This document shows positions 21,743 through 31,230 of a stretch of DNA of 64,000 nt, piece after piece (the stretch's first letter is position 1; each line of letters starts with the position of its first letter). This DNA is from Metridium senile (lineage: Eukaryota > Cnidaria > Anthozoa > Actiniaria > Metridiidae). The stretch is taken from the NCBI GenBank assembly GCA_949775045.1, contig OX459102.1, positions 1,916,101 through 1,980,100 of the forward strand. Reading direction: 5' to 3'. The translations under genes were made by a program, and so were the position numbers. Under the pieces are notes generated by a model. The model made no database searches. It worked only from the letters and a program-made list of their open reading frames with translations, and was not told the origin of the DNA.

Positions 21743-22877
21743 GAGTGACTGTCAGGAAGAACCAGACATATCGTGGCAAAAGTCGATTCATCGATTTTGT
21801 TCATATTTTGCAGTTCGATACCCTATCATGTTGTAAGAACTCCTGTGAACTTAGTTTTTAAAAATTTGTTTTCGTTTTAGGAGAAATTTGAATTATTATG
21901 CGAGAAGGCAAATATGCTAATTCGACGACTCTGAAATAGAGACCACTCGGCGATCTCGTGCACAAAATACAAACAATATTTAACCTTAAAAACCTAATAA
22001 TCTTTAAATATGCTATCTCTATATGCCTCATAGCGTATTTCAGACTTGTAGCTTTAACGATGATTTTTTGGCAGAATTTTGTTCAGGACACAGTTTTCAT
22101 GAGCTAAAAAATACCCTCAAAATAGCCGCGAATTAAACTATGTTCGATATAACGGAATAGTTTGATATTCACTGTGTGTGAAGTTAAGATAATTTCTTAA
22201 AACACTGCCGAAAAAAATTGCTAGGTTTTTATGTTTTGAAGTTGTTACAGTCGATCTAAGTTGCCTAAATTGGCTGTTTTTTACGATCATTTTTGCATAA
22301 TTAGCAACGATAATGAGCGTCAAAACAATAATACTATTTGCAACAATCTTGTATTAACCGGTGATTTAACATCAGCAATGAGTCAATTTGTATTCCTTAT
22401 TGTAGTTAGAGCAATATTTATTCCAACTCGATATAAGTCATGCATGTATTTTCGGGGTTTTGATCCGGATCGGTTTTGTTTATACAAAGCCAATTATATC
22501 CTCGTGCGAGTGTTACTAAAAATAGATATGGCAAGACTTTTAGATACTGCCCTTTGAAATACTAAAATGAATCTGATAGAAGTCATAAAAAAATATTATA
22601 TAATGCATGAGACTCACAATTCCTTCAATATAGCAAAATTATATAATAGTAGAATAGAATAGTAGTAGTGTTTTTGGATAGAAGATAGATATACCGGTAG
22701 TTGTTCTTTGAGAGCAGATTGTCTATTATTCCATCTTTAAAGTCTACAAAATGAAATTTACAAGATAATGACCGATCTTATTTCTGATAAAAACTCCAGT
22801 ATAAATGTTTTATTTTATATCTTTTGTAAGAAACGAAACACAGGTTTGAGTAGTACGTTATTTTAGCAATAATGCGA
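21743..22877. other. No gene or clear repeat seen
   Basis: This is AT-rich sequence. A 98-codon frame at 22261-22557 has no recognisable domain, signal peptide or splice context and reads like chance. Confidence 0.4.
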
Positions 22878-22886
22878 TGCTTATAT

Positions 22887-23302
22887 TACCCTGGGTACCA
22901 GGGGTTATTTTCTCCTTGCTTTATCGTTCGCTTTAGCGTTTGTAAATTTGACGGTTTGTTTATGGTTTGTGATTCAACGAAACTAACCCCTGGCCAAATG
23001 AGCTTAGAATCTCACTTCCATGCTGTTTTGAATGACAACGTCAATTATAGCCATATTTGGAAACTTGGCAAACTTGTTGACATCTTGCTGTCAGCTTTCA
23101 TCCAATCAAAGATCTTCATAGACTTAAACCAATCAGAAGGCCGGGGTCACGCAGCGATCCCTCGCTTCTGATTGGCTCGGCGAATTCAAAAGAATAGGCT
23201 CATTTGGCTAGAGGGTTTCTCTTGAAAAAAAACGAATCGAACGCAGACGTACAAATGATAAATACGAATAATAGAACAAGAAACCCTCTAGTTTCTAGGG
23301 TA
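22887..23302. mobile_element. 416-bp MITE with 9-bp target duplication (Mutator-like)
   Basis: The nonamer TGCTTATAT occurs exactly at 22878-22886 and 23303-23311. The ends between them are imperfect inverted repeats: TACCCTGGGTACCAGGGG on the left and TACCCTAGAAACTAGAGGG on the right. A 9-bp duplication with short terminal repeats is typical of Mutator-like elements. It has no transposase frame, so it is non-autonomous. Confidence 0.75.
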
Positions 23303-23311
23303 TGCTTATAT

Positions 23312-24310
23312 AAACAAATAATGCAGTTTCTAATTGCAATATTTGGCAGACTTGCTACAAGTCGACTATACACTCTTTATTTTGACGTGTCGCTAAACGA
23401 CTAGATAAAGGAGAGAGAAACGAGAGAAACGAGAGAAACCAATACGAAAAAAACCGGACTTTGAGAAAGTCTAAAGAGCAATGCTCAAAATTAATGTATT
23501 TTCTTTTATTTAGAAGACACAGATTTATTAAAATAACCGATAAGTAACGTACCCTGCCATTTCCACCCTTTAATGTAGATTTATGCCGAACCTTTATTCA
23601 TCGGCCAACATCTATTGAGCAGCCACTTTGAAAAGTCCCTAGGGTGACCGTTTATTAGAGGTACAACTCAATTTCTTGAATATTGTACAAATTTCAACAA
23701 AAATAATATTAAATTGGACGTCAACGGCGGAAAACACAACACTTAGGGACTTATGAAAGGGTCTATAGGAGATTTACTGTTCTTTTGATTTATGATCACA
23801 AAAATCATTTGTATTAAAATTTGAACAAACATTTTTCTAATTATTTAATAGAGCTGCTTTTATACATGCATGAATGCTTTGTAGATGTAAGCACTTTATA
23901 ATCATGGCAGCTATAGCAAATGTGTAGAATTTTCCTGTAACGACCACGGGCGTTACAAGATTTTTTTTGGACCGGCGTCGTGAAATCTACAAAATAGTAA
24001 TAATAATTATCCCTAAAAATTCATTTTTTTTTTCTCAAATTTGTCCATTTATAATGGCAAAAATTTGAATATATGAAAAAACTTACATTTATTAAAAATT
24101 ATCGAGTGGGTGGTATTCAGCTTTATGAGCGTTGAATTCAGCTTTCTGAGCGTTGAATATCACTCTGAATACCCTCTCATCCGGTTTGCGTTTCAGCCAA
24201 TCAGCGCGCGAGTTTCTAGTGTGATATGGGATTCTAAGAGGAACATACACGTTTGTACCTTGATATTGCGTGCCCATGGCGATATAGACACACGAGAAAA
24301 AATGAAAAAA
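23312..24310. other. No gene seen; short simple repeats
   Basis: GAGAGAAAC is repeated three times at about 23411-23440, and GTAACG/CGTTAC inverted words lie at about 23938-23956. A stretch at 24105-24180 bounded by GGTATTCAG and CTGAATACC may be another small foldback. I see no supported coding region. Confidence 0.4.
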
Positions 24311-24357
24311 TTGTAAAGCGCATTTGAACATATTTTACATAGAAAGTGCGCTATATA

Positions 24358-24506
24358 GAGCAGATTTCGTATGACTATAAAACAATCACGGCACAAACGC
24401 GGCCAAAACACGGCAAAGCACGCCAAGGTTCTACAAAACATCATGGTCGCGAAAAGGCACGCACACGTACGGCACTGAACTTTTCACAGTCATGCAAAAT
24501 GTTCTC
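24358..24506. mobile_element. 149-bp TA-flanked MITE, short form
   Basis: TA dinucleotides flank inverted ends GAGCAGATTTCGTATGAC (left) and GAGAACATTTTGCATGAC (right, reversed). The same family appears in a 406-bp form at 62805-63210. It is inserted in a LINE-tail-like sequence (TTGTAAAGCGCATTTGAAC) of which a second copy lies at about 24539. Confidence 0.7.
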
Positions 24507-24800
24507 TATAAATTACATATCATTATCACTAATTTACATTGTAAAGCGCATTTGAACATATTTCACATGGAAAGTGAGTTTTATAAATTCCATATCATTA
24601 TCATTATTATACATTTTACATACTACCACGAATCTGATTGGCCGACAACTTACGCGGAATTTTCGATAATATGTGAGCTTCACAGGATAATTATATTATC
24701 CCCTAGCGTATAATACATCTATACGTATAATACAACCTTGAGTTGATATCTCTCATATCCACCTCGGTAACGGTATATAACCTTTACATATTATGTTCAA

Positions 24801-25380
24801 GACCTCATCCAATAATTGCTTATTATTGTTCAACCGAGACCTCATCCAATAATTGCTTATTATTGTTCAACCAAGACCTCATCCAATAATTGCTTATTAT
24901 TGTTCAACCAAGACCTCATCCAATAATTGCTTATTATTGTTCAACCGAGACCTCATCCAATAATTGCTTATTATTGTTCAACCGAGACCTCATCCAATAA
25001 TTGCTTATTATTGTTCAACCGAGACCTCATCCAATAATTGCTTATTATTGTTCAACCAAGACCTCATCCAATAATTGCTTATTATTGTTCAACCAAGACC
25101 TCATCCAATAATTGCTTATTATTGTTCAACCGAGACCTCATCCAATAATTGCTTATTATTGTTCAACCGAGACCTCATCCAATAATTGCTTATTATTGTT
25201 CAACCGAGACCTCATTCAATAATTGCTTATTATTGTTCAACCGAGACCTCATCCAATAATTGCTTATTATTGTTCAACCGAGACCTCATCCAATAATTGC
25301 TTATTATTGTTCAACCGAGACCTCATCCAATAATTGCTTATTATTGTTCAACCGAGACCTCATCCAATAATTGCTTATTA
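24801..25380. repeat. 37-bp satellite, about 15.7 copies
   Basis: The unit runs GACCTCATCCAATAATTGCT then TATTATTGTTCAACCGA, repeated head to tail with almost no change. The only variants seen are CCGAGA versus CCAAGA at the junction and one CATT for CATC. Each unit contains a 7-bp stem, CAATAAT-TGCTT-ATTATTG. The array ends at a LINE-tail-like word CTTGTAAAGCGCATTT. The unit length is not a multiple of three and no frame stays open through it. Confidence 0.92.
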
Positions 25381-25532
25381 CTTGTAAAGCGCATTTATAT
25401 TCATTCATTTTCCAGACTTCGTCTGAGTACATCGAATAATCATCGGATAATTGCACGGGCTTTATGTAACTATAGTATCTACACTCAAATCATAAAAAAT
25501 GTGTCGAAGTACAAGGGTTATTCAGAACAGCA

Positions 25533-27637
25533 ATGGCTTCGCTTCTTGCGTTAGCGCTAATTCTTACAGCGAGTTACAATAACGTTCTTTGTGATCTCGA
25601 CTTTGATCGGCTTTGTAGCTTAACGGATCCTTCGTTTAGGACAAGCTTACTTGCTTCTGTAACAGATAAGCTAAAGGAAAGGTAAACTATAAGTATTTCT
25701 AATCCATTGTAGAAAGATTGTAGTTTATTTAATATAATATAAGGTCTATTCCAGGGCCCATTGGCGCCACGACACAGTGAGCTAGCTATAACACAGACGA
25801 CTTTGAAAAATTTCAATACATATATTTAGTTTATTCTCATTGTTCTGCTGCAGTGATATATCCACAAGTTAGTACAAAATAGCGCAATAAGACAATAGAT
25901 ATTTAGTTTTTTCTCACTAATTTGCTGCAGTGATATCCACAAAATATTACAATTAGACAATACATATTGAGTTTTGTTTAAGTTTAGCTAGGGATATGGC
26001 AAGAGCTCTATAATTGCTCTGTTTCACATCGAGTTAAATACTATAGTCCAGTCACATGACAATTTAAGCTGCCTCTAATTGAAGCAGTAAATATTGTTTT
26101 CAAAATTTAGCCCGAAATGGTCGTAGTAACGTCCAAAAAATCCTAAAAAGTCAAGTACAGTATGTGTGTGCAATTCCGGACGGTTTTTAAATAAATTGCC
26201 ATATCATTCGTTAAATGCATTGTTTAGGAAATACATTTTCCCTGGAGATGAGGTAACATCTGATAAAGGTTTATATAAGGTATTGGTCAATTTTAGTGAT
26301 TTTTAAAAATGTTATGGATATATTTGTGAAGTAGTTTGAGTGGTGCAATTCCGGACAGTTGTGTGCAAAGCCGGACGCTATTAAAGTAGGTTCTGTTTAA
26401 TCAATTCTTTGAAGTTATTTCCTAATTTTCGAATGCTTATGATAGATTTTCCATTTCCACAGTCAAATTTGAGATTAAAGCATAAATTTGTGTTAATTAA
26501 ATCATGAATTACGTTGCTTGATTAATACGTTTGAGCACTAGAGTAATTGCTTTCGTGCGCTGGATTCTGCAAATGAATATAAATGTCCTATAAATGAATA
26601 GTGCATGGTGATTAAACTATCCAAAAGATAACTTTTGTTTGCAAAATCAACCTGCTGTTGAATTGTATATTTTTAAGCGACATTTTAACCTACAATTCAA
26701 AGTTACGGGTGATTGCTAATCTTGTTTATTTTATCGTCCGGAATTGCACATACCTTAGTGGATTTTAGTAGTATTTCTTAAAACCATCTCCTACACTTAT
26801 TTAAAACTATTAAAAGCTCTTCTTTTCACACAAGATAAAACATTGTTTGCAATTGAAAACGTACTAATTATTTTGGCGTTATCATTTGAATCTGCAGAAA
26901 AATCACCATTTCAATTTTAACACGTAATTCGGAGCGCGTTAAAAACTGACTTATTGCGAATTTGCATATTCACATGCGATGACAAATCGCTCTTTTTCCT
27001 AGCTGAAAATATCTCGATTGTCACAAAAACTTCTTAAACAATAGAATGCATACAAATGCTTAATTCTATAATGTTGTTTTCATTTTTAAACAAATTCGAT
27101 CTCTTTTTTAACGTATAAATGCCAAAGTGTCCGGATTTGCACACTGTCCGGATTTGTACACACATACTGTACGGAGACGTTTTAAAACTTCGCTTTCTTT
27201 ATAGCTCCATATGTGTATTAATAAACATTTCTTTAAATAAACCTGATACATTTTGTTCCAGTTTTAATATCGACAATGGTCTTGGATTATTCGGTATTTG
27301 TGACCCAAACGATCCCAACATGCCTCCTGATTGCGCAAACTACAATAACCCCTCAGTAGCCTATGGGTCCTCCCTTGTGCCATGCCCTGGTGGTGAGTGC
27401 CCCCCAGAAACACCACCGGTTATTCCTGGACTTAGCGGTTTCTATCAGCCGAAGCAAGACAATGCATTGATTCTGTTTGGGTGTCTTCCACCCAAGACAT
27501 CATATTTTGGTATACGAAGCTACCTTTATGAAAAAGGGAGGACGAATGTGGAAAATGGTTTGAACTGTACAGATGCATTGAAGAAGACTTCGCGAATAAG
27601 AATGATGCATGGAGACGCCTCAGAAAAAAGTCCCTAA
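25533..27637 (+). CDS. Unrecognised secreted protein, two exons, probably 3'-damaged or incomplete
   Basis: Exon 1 is 25533-25681: an ATG and a clear signal peptide (MASLLALALILTA, cleavage near residue 20), then LDFDRLCSLTDPSFRTSLL and a GAAAG|GTAAAC donor. Exon 2 starts at 27262 after TTGTTCCAG with matching phase (KES|FNIDNG). It encodes a Pro/Cys-rich segment (GICDPNDPNMPPDC, PCPGGECPPETPPV) and a distinctive stretch GFYQPKQDNALILFGCLPPK followed by YFGIRSYLY. The frame then runs into unconvincing sequence and stops at 27637. A neighbouring frame reads ECGKWFELYRCIEEDF and on to 27672, so a frameshift or a missed donor near 27520-27545 is likely. I do not recognise the family. The intron carries a 1.0-kb element. 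Confidence 0.6.
26158..27169. mobile_element. 1.0-kb TA-flanked element (Tc1/mariner/pogo-like, non-autonomous) in the intron
   Basis: TA at 26156-26157 and 27170-27171 flank inverted ends CAGTATGTGTGTGCAATTCC (left) and CAGTATGTGTGTACAAATCC (right, reversed). Further copies of the word TGCAATTCCGGAC, in both orientations, lie at about 26344, 26366, 26737 and 27129, a pattern of repeated subterminal binding sites. TA duplication and CAGT ends fit the Tc1/mariner/pogo group. No transposase frame was seen. It lies wholly within intron 1 of the secreted-protein gene, ending about 92 bases before exon 2. Confidence 0.75.
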
Positions 27638-27672
27638 CAAGAGAGGGCGGAAGGCCAGTCTTTCAACTGTAA
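27541..27672 (+). other. Coding-like tail in a second frame after exon 2
   Basis: Shifted by one frame relative to exon 2, the sequence reads DECGKWFELYRCIEEDFANK and continues NDAWRRLRKKSLTREGG to a TAA at 27670. Its mixed charged and aromatic composition looks more like protein than the exon 2 frame does at the same place. It may be the true C-terminal part after an indel, or part of another gene or element. Confidence 0.4.
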
Positions 27673-28234
27673 ACGATTTCTGTAGGGTTTGAAGTTGTTC
27701 ATTTAAGAACTTCTACGGTCACCGTGATTTTTACAACGATTTCAACAGAGAATATATTTAACGTTCCAGGAAGATCTAGTGTAGGCAATCTCCCTCTTAT
27801 ATTCCTGTTTAAAAGTCTTGGCTATTCTGTCGAACAGAAGACTCCTGGCTTTTCAGGAGACTTTCAACCGTAGTTCTCTGCTCCGTCTCCAAATATATTT
27901 CACGTTTAGAAAATTCACTAAACTATTAAACTTCAATGGACCTTCGGCTATGTTTTCATACTGTGACCAGTCCCGATACGCCAACCGAAGTGTTTGTCCT
28001 TTGATAGTTCTGATTGACAGGACGATGAGTGATCGTTAATTCTGAGCAATGGGAATTTTCTGTTGTGTAGCCAACGGTGGATTCAACCTTTACAGCGTTG
28101 TCTGCAGTCTCTACTTTTCCTCTCCCATCCCTCCTCCCCCTTTTCGCCCCCAATCCCCGCTCGTCCGTGTTTTATTTAAATGCTCATTTTTCTCTCGTTT
28201 TCCTCGGAATCTGGAGGGAAAAGAAGGGACTGTT
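27673..28234. other. Intergenic; repeat-like segments, no gene
   Basis: A pyrimidine-rich stretch (28110-28160) and AGGGACTGTTCGCAGTCTAG just before 28230 have the look of a dispersed short element. Coding is not supported. Confidence 0.4.
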
Positions 28235-29134
28235 CGCAGTCTAGATATGGTGGTAATGGTGCTTTCATATTAAATTAACGTAAATACACTTACATTTGTA
28301 AATATTGTTGTATTATGATGGTAATGATAACGGTAACCTGCGAACAGTGCTTTTTTTCTAAACCTTTTAAAAAGCGACATGGGTAAGAACATAAAACATT
28401 TGCTCTCAAGGTGTGATAATGTGGATGGATATTGATAGGATACCGTATAACGATAGGATTGGTTGAGGGGGCTTGCTATCAAGTTGCCGCCAGTTCACTT
28501 GTATCTCATTTGTCGGTTTGTCCTGCTTGGCCAACATCTAATTGGCTAAATGTAATTGACACTGAAACTGGTGCGGGTAATAAAGGATAGCCGATTACTG
28601 TTTAGGGATGGGAGGTTAAAAAAACTTATAAATAACAGAAGAGAGGAAGCAACAAGCTAATGCAAAAGATACAATTCTTAAGGGGGTAGGCTTGAAGTTG
28701 TAATGTGAATTTAAAGACAGAACTTACGGTGTGTCAGGCCAGTCCTTTGAGATACGTGTGTATTGTACATGTATAACCCATACAATCCCTGTGCGTACAT
28801 CATAAGTGACCCAAGTTAGTATTGCCTTGACAATATTCATGTACAATATTCGTAACCCAAGTAATGTCCCTGACAGTATTTCTGAGCTCTTTTTAAATAC
28901 AGTCCCTGTATACATGGGTATAGTGCTTTTGAGCACATTCTAAATACACTCCCAGTAGTGACCCCCTAAATATCCCTACCAGGTAGTGCGTTTAAGCACA
29001 TTCTAAATACATTCCTAGTAATGACCCCATATATATCCCTGTAAGTAGTACTTCTATGCACATATTAATTATAGTCCCTGTATCCAATCACGCTCCTAGA
29101 CAATAAAATTACACTAAAGAGTGTTCAAATCAAG

Positions 29135-29140
29135 TTTATT
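29135..29140 (-). terminator. Polyadenylation signal AATAAA of FReD gene 2
   Basis: TTTATT on the plus strand lies 37 bases past the stop of exon 4, at the same distance as in genes 1 and 3. Confidence 0.6.
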
Positions 29141-29176
29141 TTGTACTTTTTCTTAATTACAACGAGGCTGAGACCT

Positions 29177-30963
29177 TTAGAGAGGTCTGATCTTCATCTC
29201 GGCTCTTTTAGCAGAATAAAAAGGGCCTTTCCAGGCGTACCAGTCGATACCATTAGCAATGGCGGATTTGTACTTGCCATGATGGTACAGACCGTTAAGG
29301 TTACAGTCAGAACAGCTTTTGTACCACCAGGCACCTTTGCGAGCCACAGCACAGTTCTTACTTTTATATAGGTCATTGTCACGATCTTTAGTGGTGAAAG
29401 GCATTCCTCTATGATAGCTCAGCGAATCACCGGCAGTACCTGCAAGGAAAAGTTTTAAATAATATGAACAATAAAATATGTCTTCATGTTACAATCATTT
29501 CTGTACCATTTACCAAATGATCAGTTCATTGACAACAACGTTTCGCCAACCACAACACACAACCACCACCACCACATACTTACATACTTATCATAATAAT
29601 GATACTGATAGTTGTTTTTCGTCATTGTTAATGGCAAAGGCATGTATGGTATTGATAATTAACATTAACAATAATGATAAAAACAATACTAATGATATCA
29701 ATCTCTCTCATATTATATGTCTCCTATTATTACCTGAGTAAGTACCAAGGCTCAGCTTGTATTTGCTTCTTTCACTGGCCACGGCAAACAAGTCTTAGTC
29801 AGCATACGCACTTTTGCCCTTAGTGTCTTCCAGCTCAACACGAAGACGGTTGCGAGCTTGGTGGGTCAGTCGGTTGATCTTATCAAGACCAAGCCAGAAC
29901 TCCCCCTTGACATTTCCAAAGCCTTTCTTGTAATCGTTCCATCCTCGGTAAAAGTCTACAGAGCCGTCTTTTCTTTTCTGGAAAACTGTCCATCCACCTC
30001 CATTAGTCGTTTGATCACAGTAAACCTTAAAAATATCGATAAAACGTTCATTCAAAAAACAACCTGGATGTGTAGGTTAAGCGGGGTGTATTTGTTTTAT
30101 AGTGAAACACTTGTATGGTCTTGTATTGCCCCTATATTATATATATGAAATAGTAGCACCTTGCCAACTTCTTCTAGAGCTTTCTGGCAACAATTATAGA
30201 TAGCTATTTTCATGTATATATGTTACCTGAAATGAACCTTTACCATCAGGATCAAGAGAATACACACCACTTTGCTTACCACCACATTTAAGCACTCGAG
30301 CACAGTTCTTAGACACTAGAAAACGACATATAGATCTTTAAAAATACCGAAATCATTTAAATATTTTTGGTTAGCTTTCATACATAATTTTACAACAACA
30401 TGAGGCGCGATTTTTTAGGATAAAATTAACTAGTTCGTACTCTGTTATAGGGAGAGTGTAAACACGTTTTAATAATGAGCATTTATAAAAGATCCGCTCT
30501 AAAAATAAATTGAACAATAAAACAATTGAAAAAACAACAATCGAACAAACCAACGAACTAATGAATTAATAATAAAAAAATAGATAAATCAAAACCGCTA
30601 TCAATTTAAATCTCAGGAATTTACTTAAAGCAATGAAGGGAGCATTAAGTACTTCATATTGTCCTTCTTGAAAAATAAAATATTTATTGAGTTAGCGCAG
30701 GCCGAGTGATAAAAACAGTTGAACAAGACTATAATTCCCTGGAACAGCTTACCTTTAGGGCATTTGTGAGTCAGAATACCTTGTCCTTTAATTTTCTTCA
30801 GTTCAGAGAGCAGGGTTTTAATGTACGATAGCAAAACTTTGGAATAGGTGCCGTAGTAGAAGTTGTTTACCACTTGCACAGGATTGGCTTTTTTCACGGC
30901 TGATTGTCCTGGTTGGACCATAAACAGACCTACAAACATCAAAACCAAAGCCAAAAACTTCAT
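29177..30963 (-). pseudogene. FReD gene 2: fibrinogen-related gene with a nonsense codon in exon 3
   Basis: Exons are 30963-30753, 30315-30227, 30025-29734 and 29439-29177, with the same phases and GT-AG junctions as genes 1 and 3; an unbroken frame would give 284 residues. The codon for the Tyr after KSAYAD, TAC in genes 1 and 3, is TAA here (29795-29797). Translation would stop after residue 176 and lose the calcium-site and GAWWY regions. Everything downstream stays open, so the lesion looks recent. The signal peptide is intact (MKFLALVLMFVGLFM). The linker is different: the CNCNC cluster is replaced by VNNFYYG, so those cysteines are lost, and exon 1 is four codons longer. Exon 3 ends YSG without the extra SLT of the other two. 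A sequencing error or polymorphism is possible. Confidence 0.8.
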
Positions 30964-31230
30964 TTCACTCAACTGTAGATTGCCTTGCTTTTTTGTCTTA
31001 TGTGAACTCAACAATGTCGAGACAAAAATGATATAGTAATCACAGTTTGTGCCGTATTTCTTTCTAGTTTGTAGTAACAAGTATTTTTTCATGGAAGTAG
31101 CACAGCCAATGATATAAAGCCACCATCGTAGTAAGTAAAAACTTCCTCGTTGGTTTGCTTGTTTATTTACTTTTGCGCTGAAACGGGATGGCAGAGAAAC
31201 CACAATAGTTTTCACGACCTTTCCTAAAAC
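30964..31230 (-). promoter_or_regulatory. Upstream region of FReD gene 2, conserved in gene 3 and in orphan copies
   Basis: About 250 bases 5' of the start codon are nearly identical upstream of gene 3 (43755-44010). They include an exact GCTGAAACGGGATGGCAG-type block (plus strand near 31180). Related sequence recurs without a gene at 31803-32055, 44599-44850, 46885-47130 and 50041-50285. The FReD frame stays open through it in both genes, but the signal peptide supports the downstream ATG, so I read it as 5' untranslated or promoter DNA. Confidence 0.5.

Larger units (their letters stand above)
28235..31230. repeat. Segmental duplication block, copy 2 (FReD gene 2 block)
   Basis: Homology to copies 1 and 3 begins at GATATGGTGGTAATGGTGCT (compare 4621 and 40897). 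It continues through the degenerate tandem repeat, the polyadenylation signal, all four FReD exons and about 250 bases upstream, shared with copy 3 only. The hAT remnant is absent. This copy is the most diverged of the three. Confidence 0.75.

Noticed and set aside
22872..23171. 99-codon frame as a gene
   Set aside because: It lies within the 416-bp MITE defined by the 9-bp target duplication.
24801..25380. CRISPR-like regularly repeated array
   Set aside because: The 37-bp units are contiguous with no unique spacers, and the context is a eukaryotic genome; it is a satellite.
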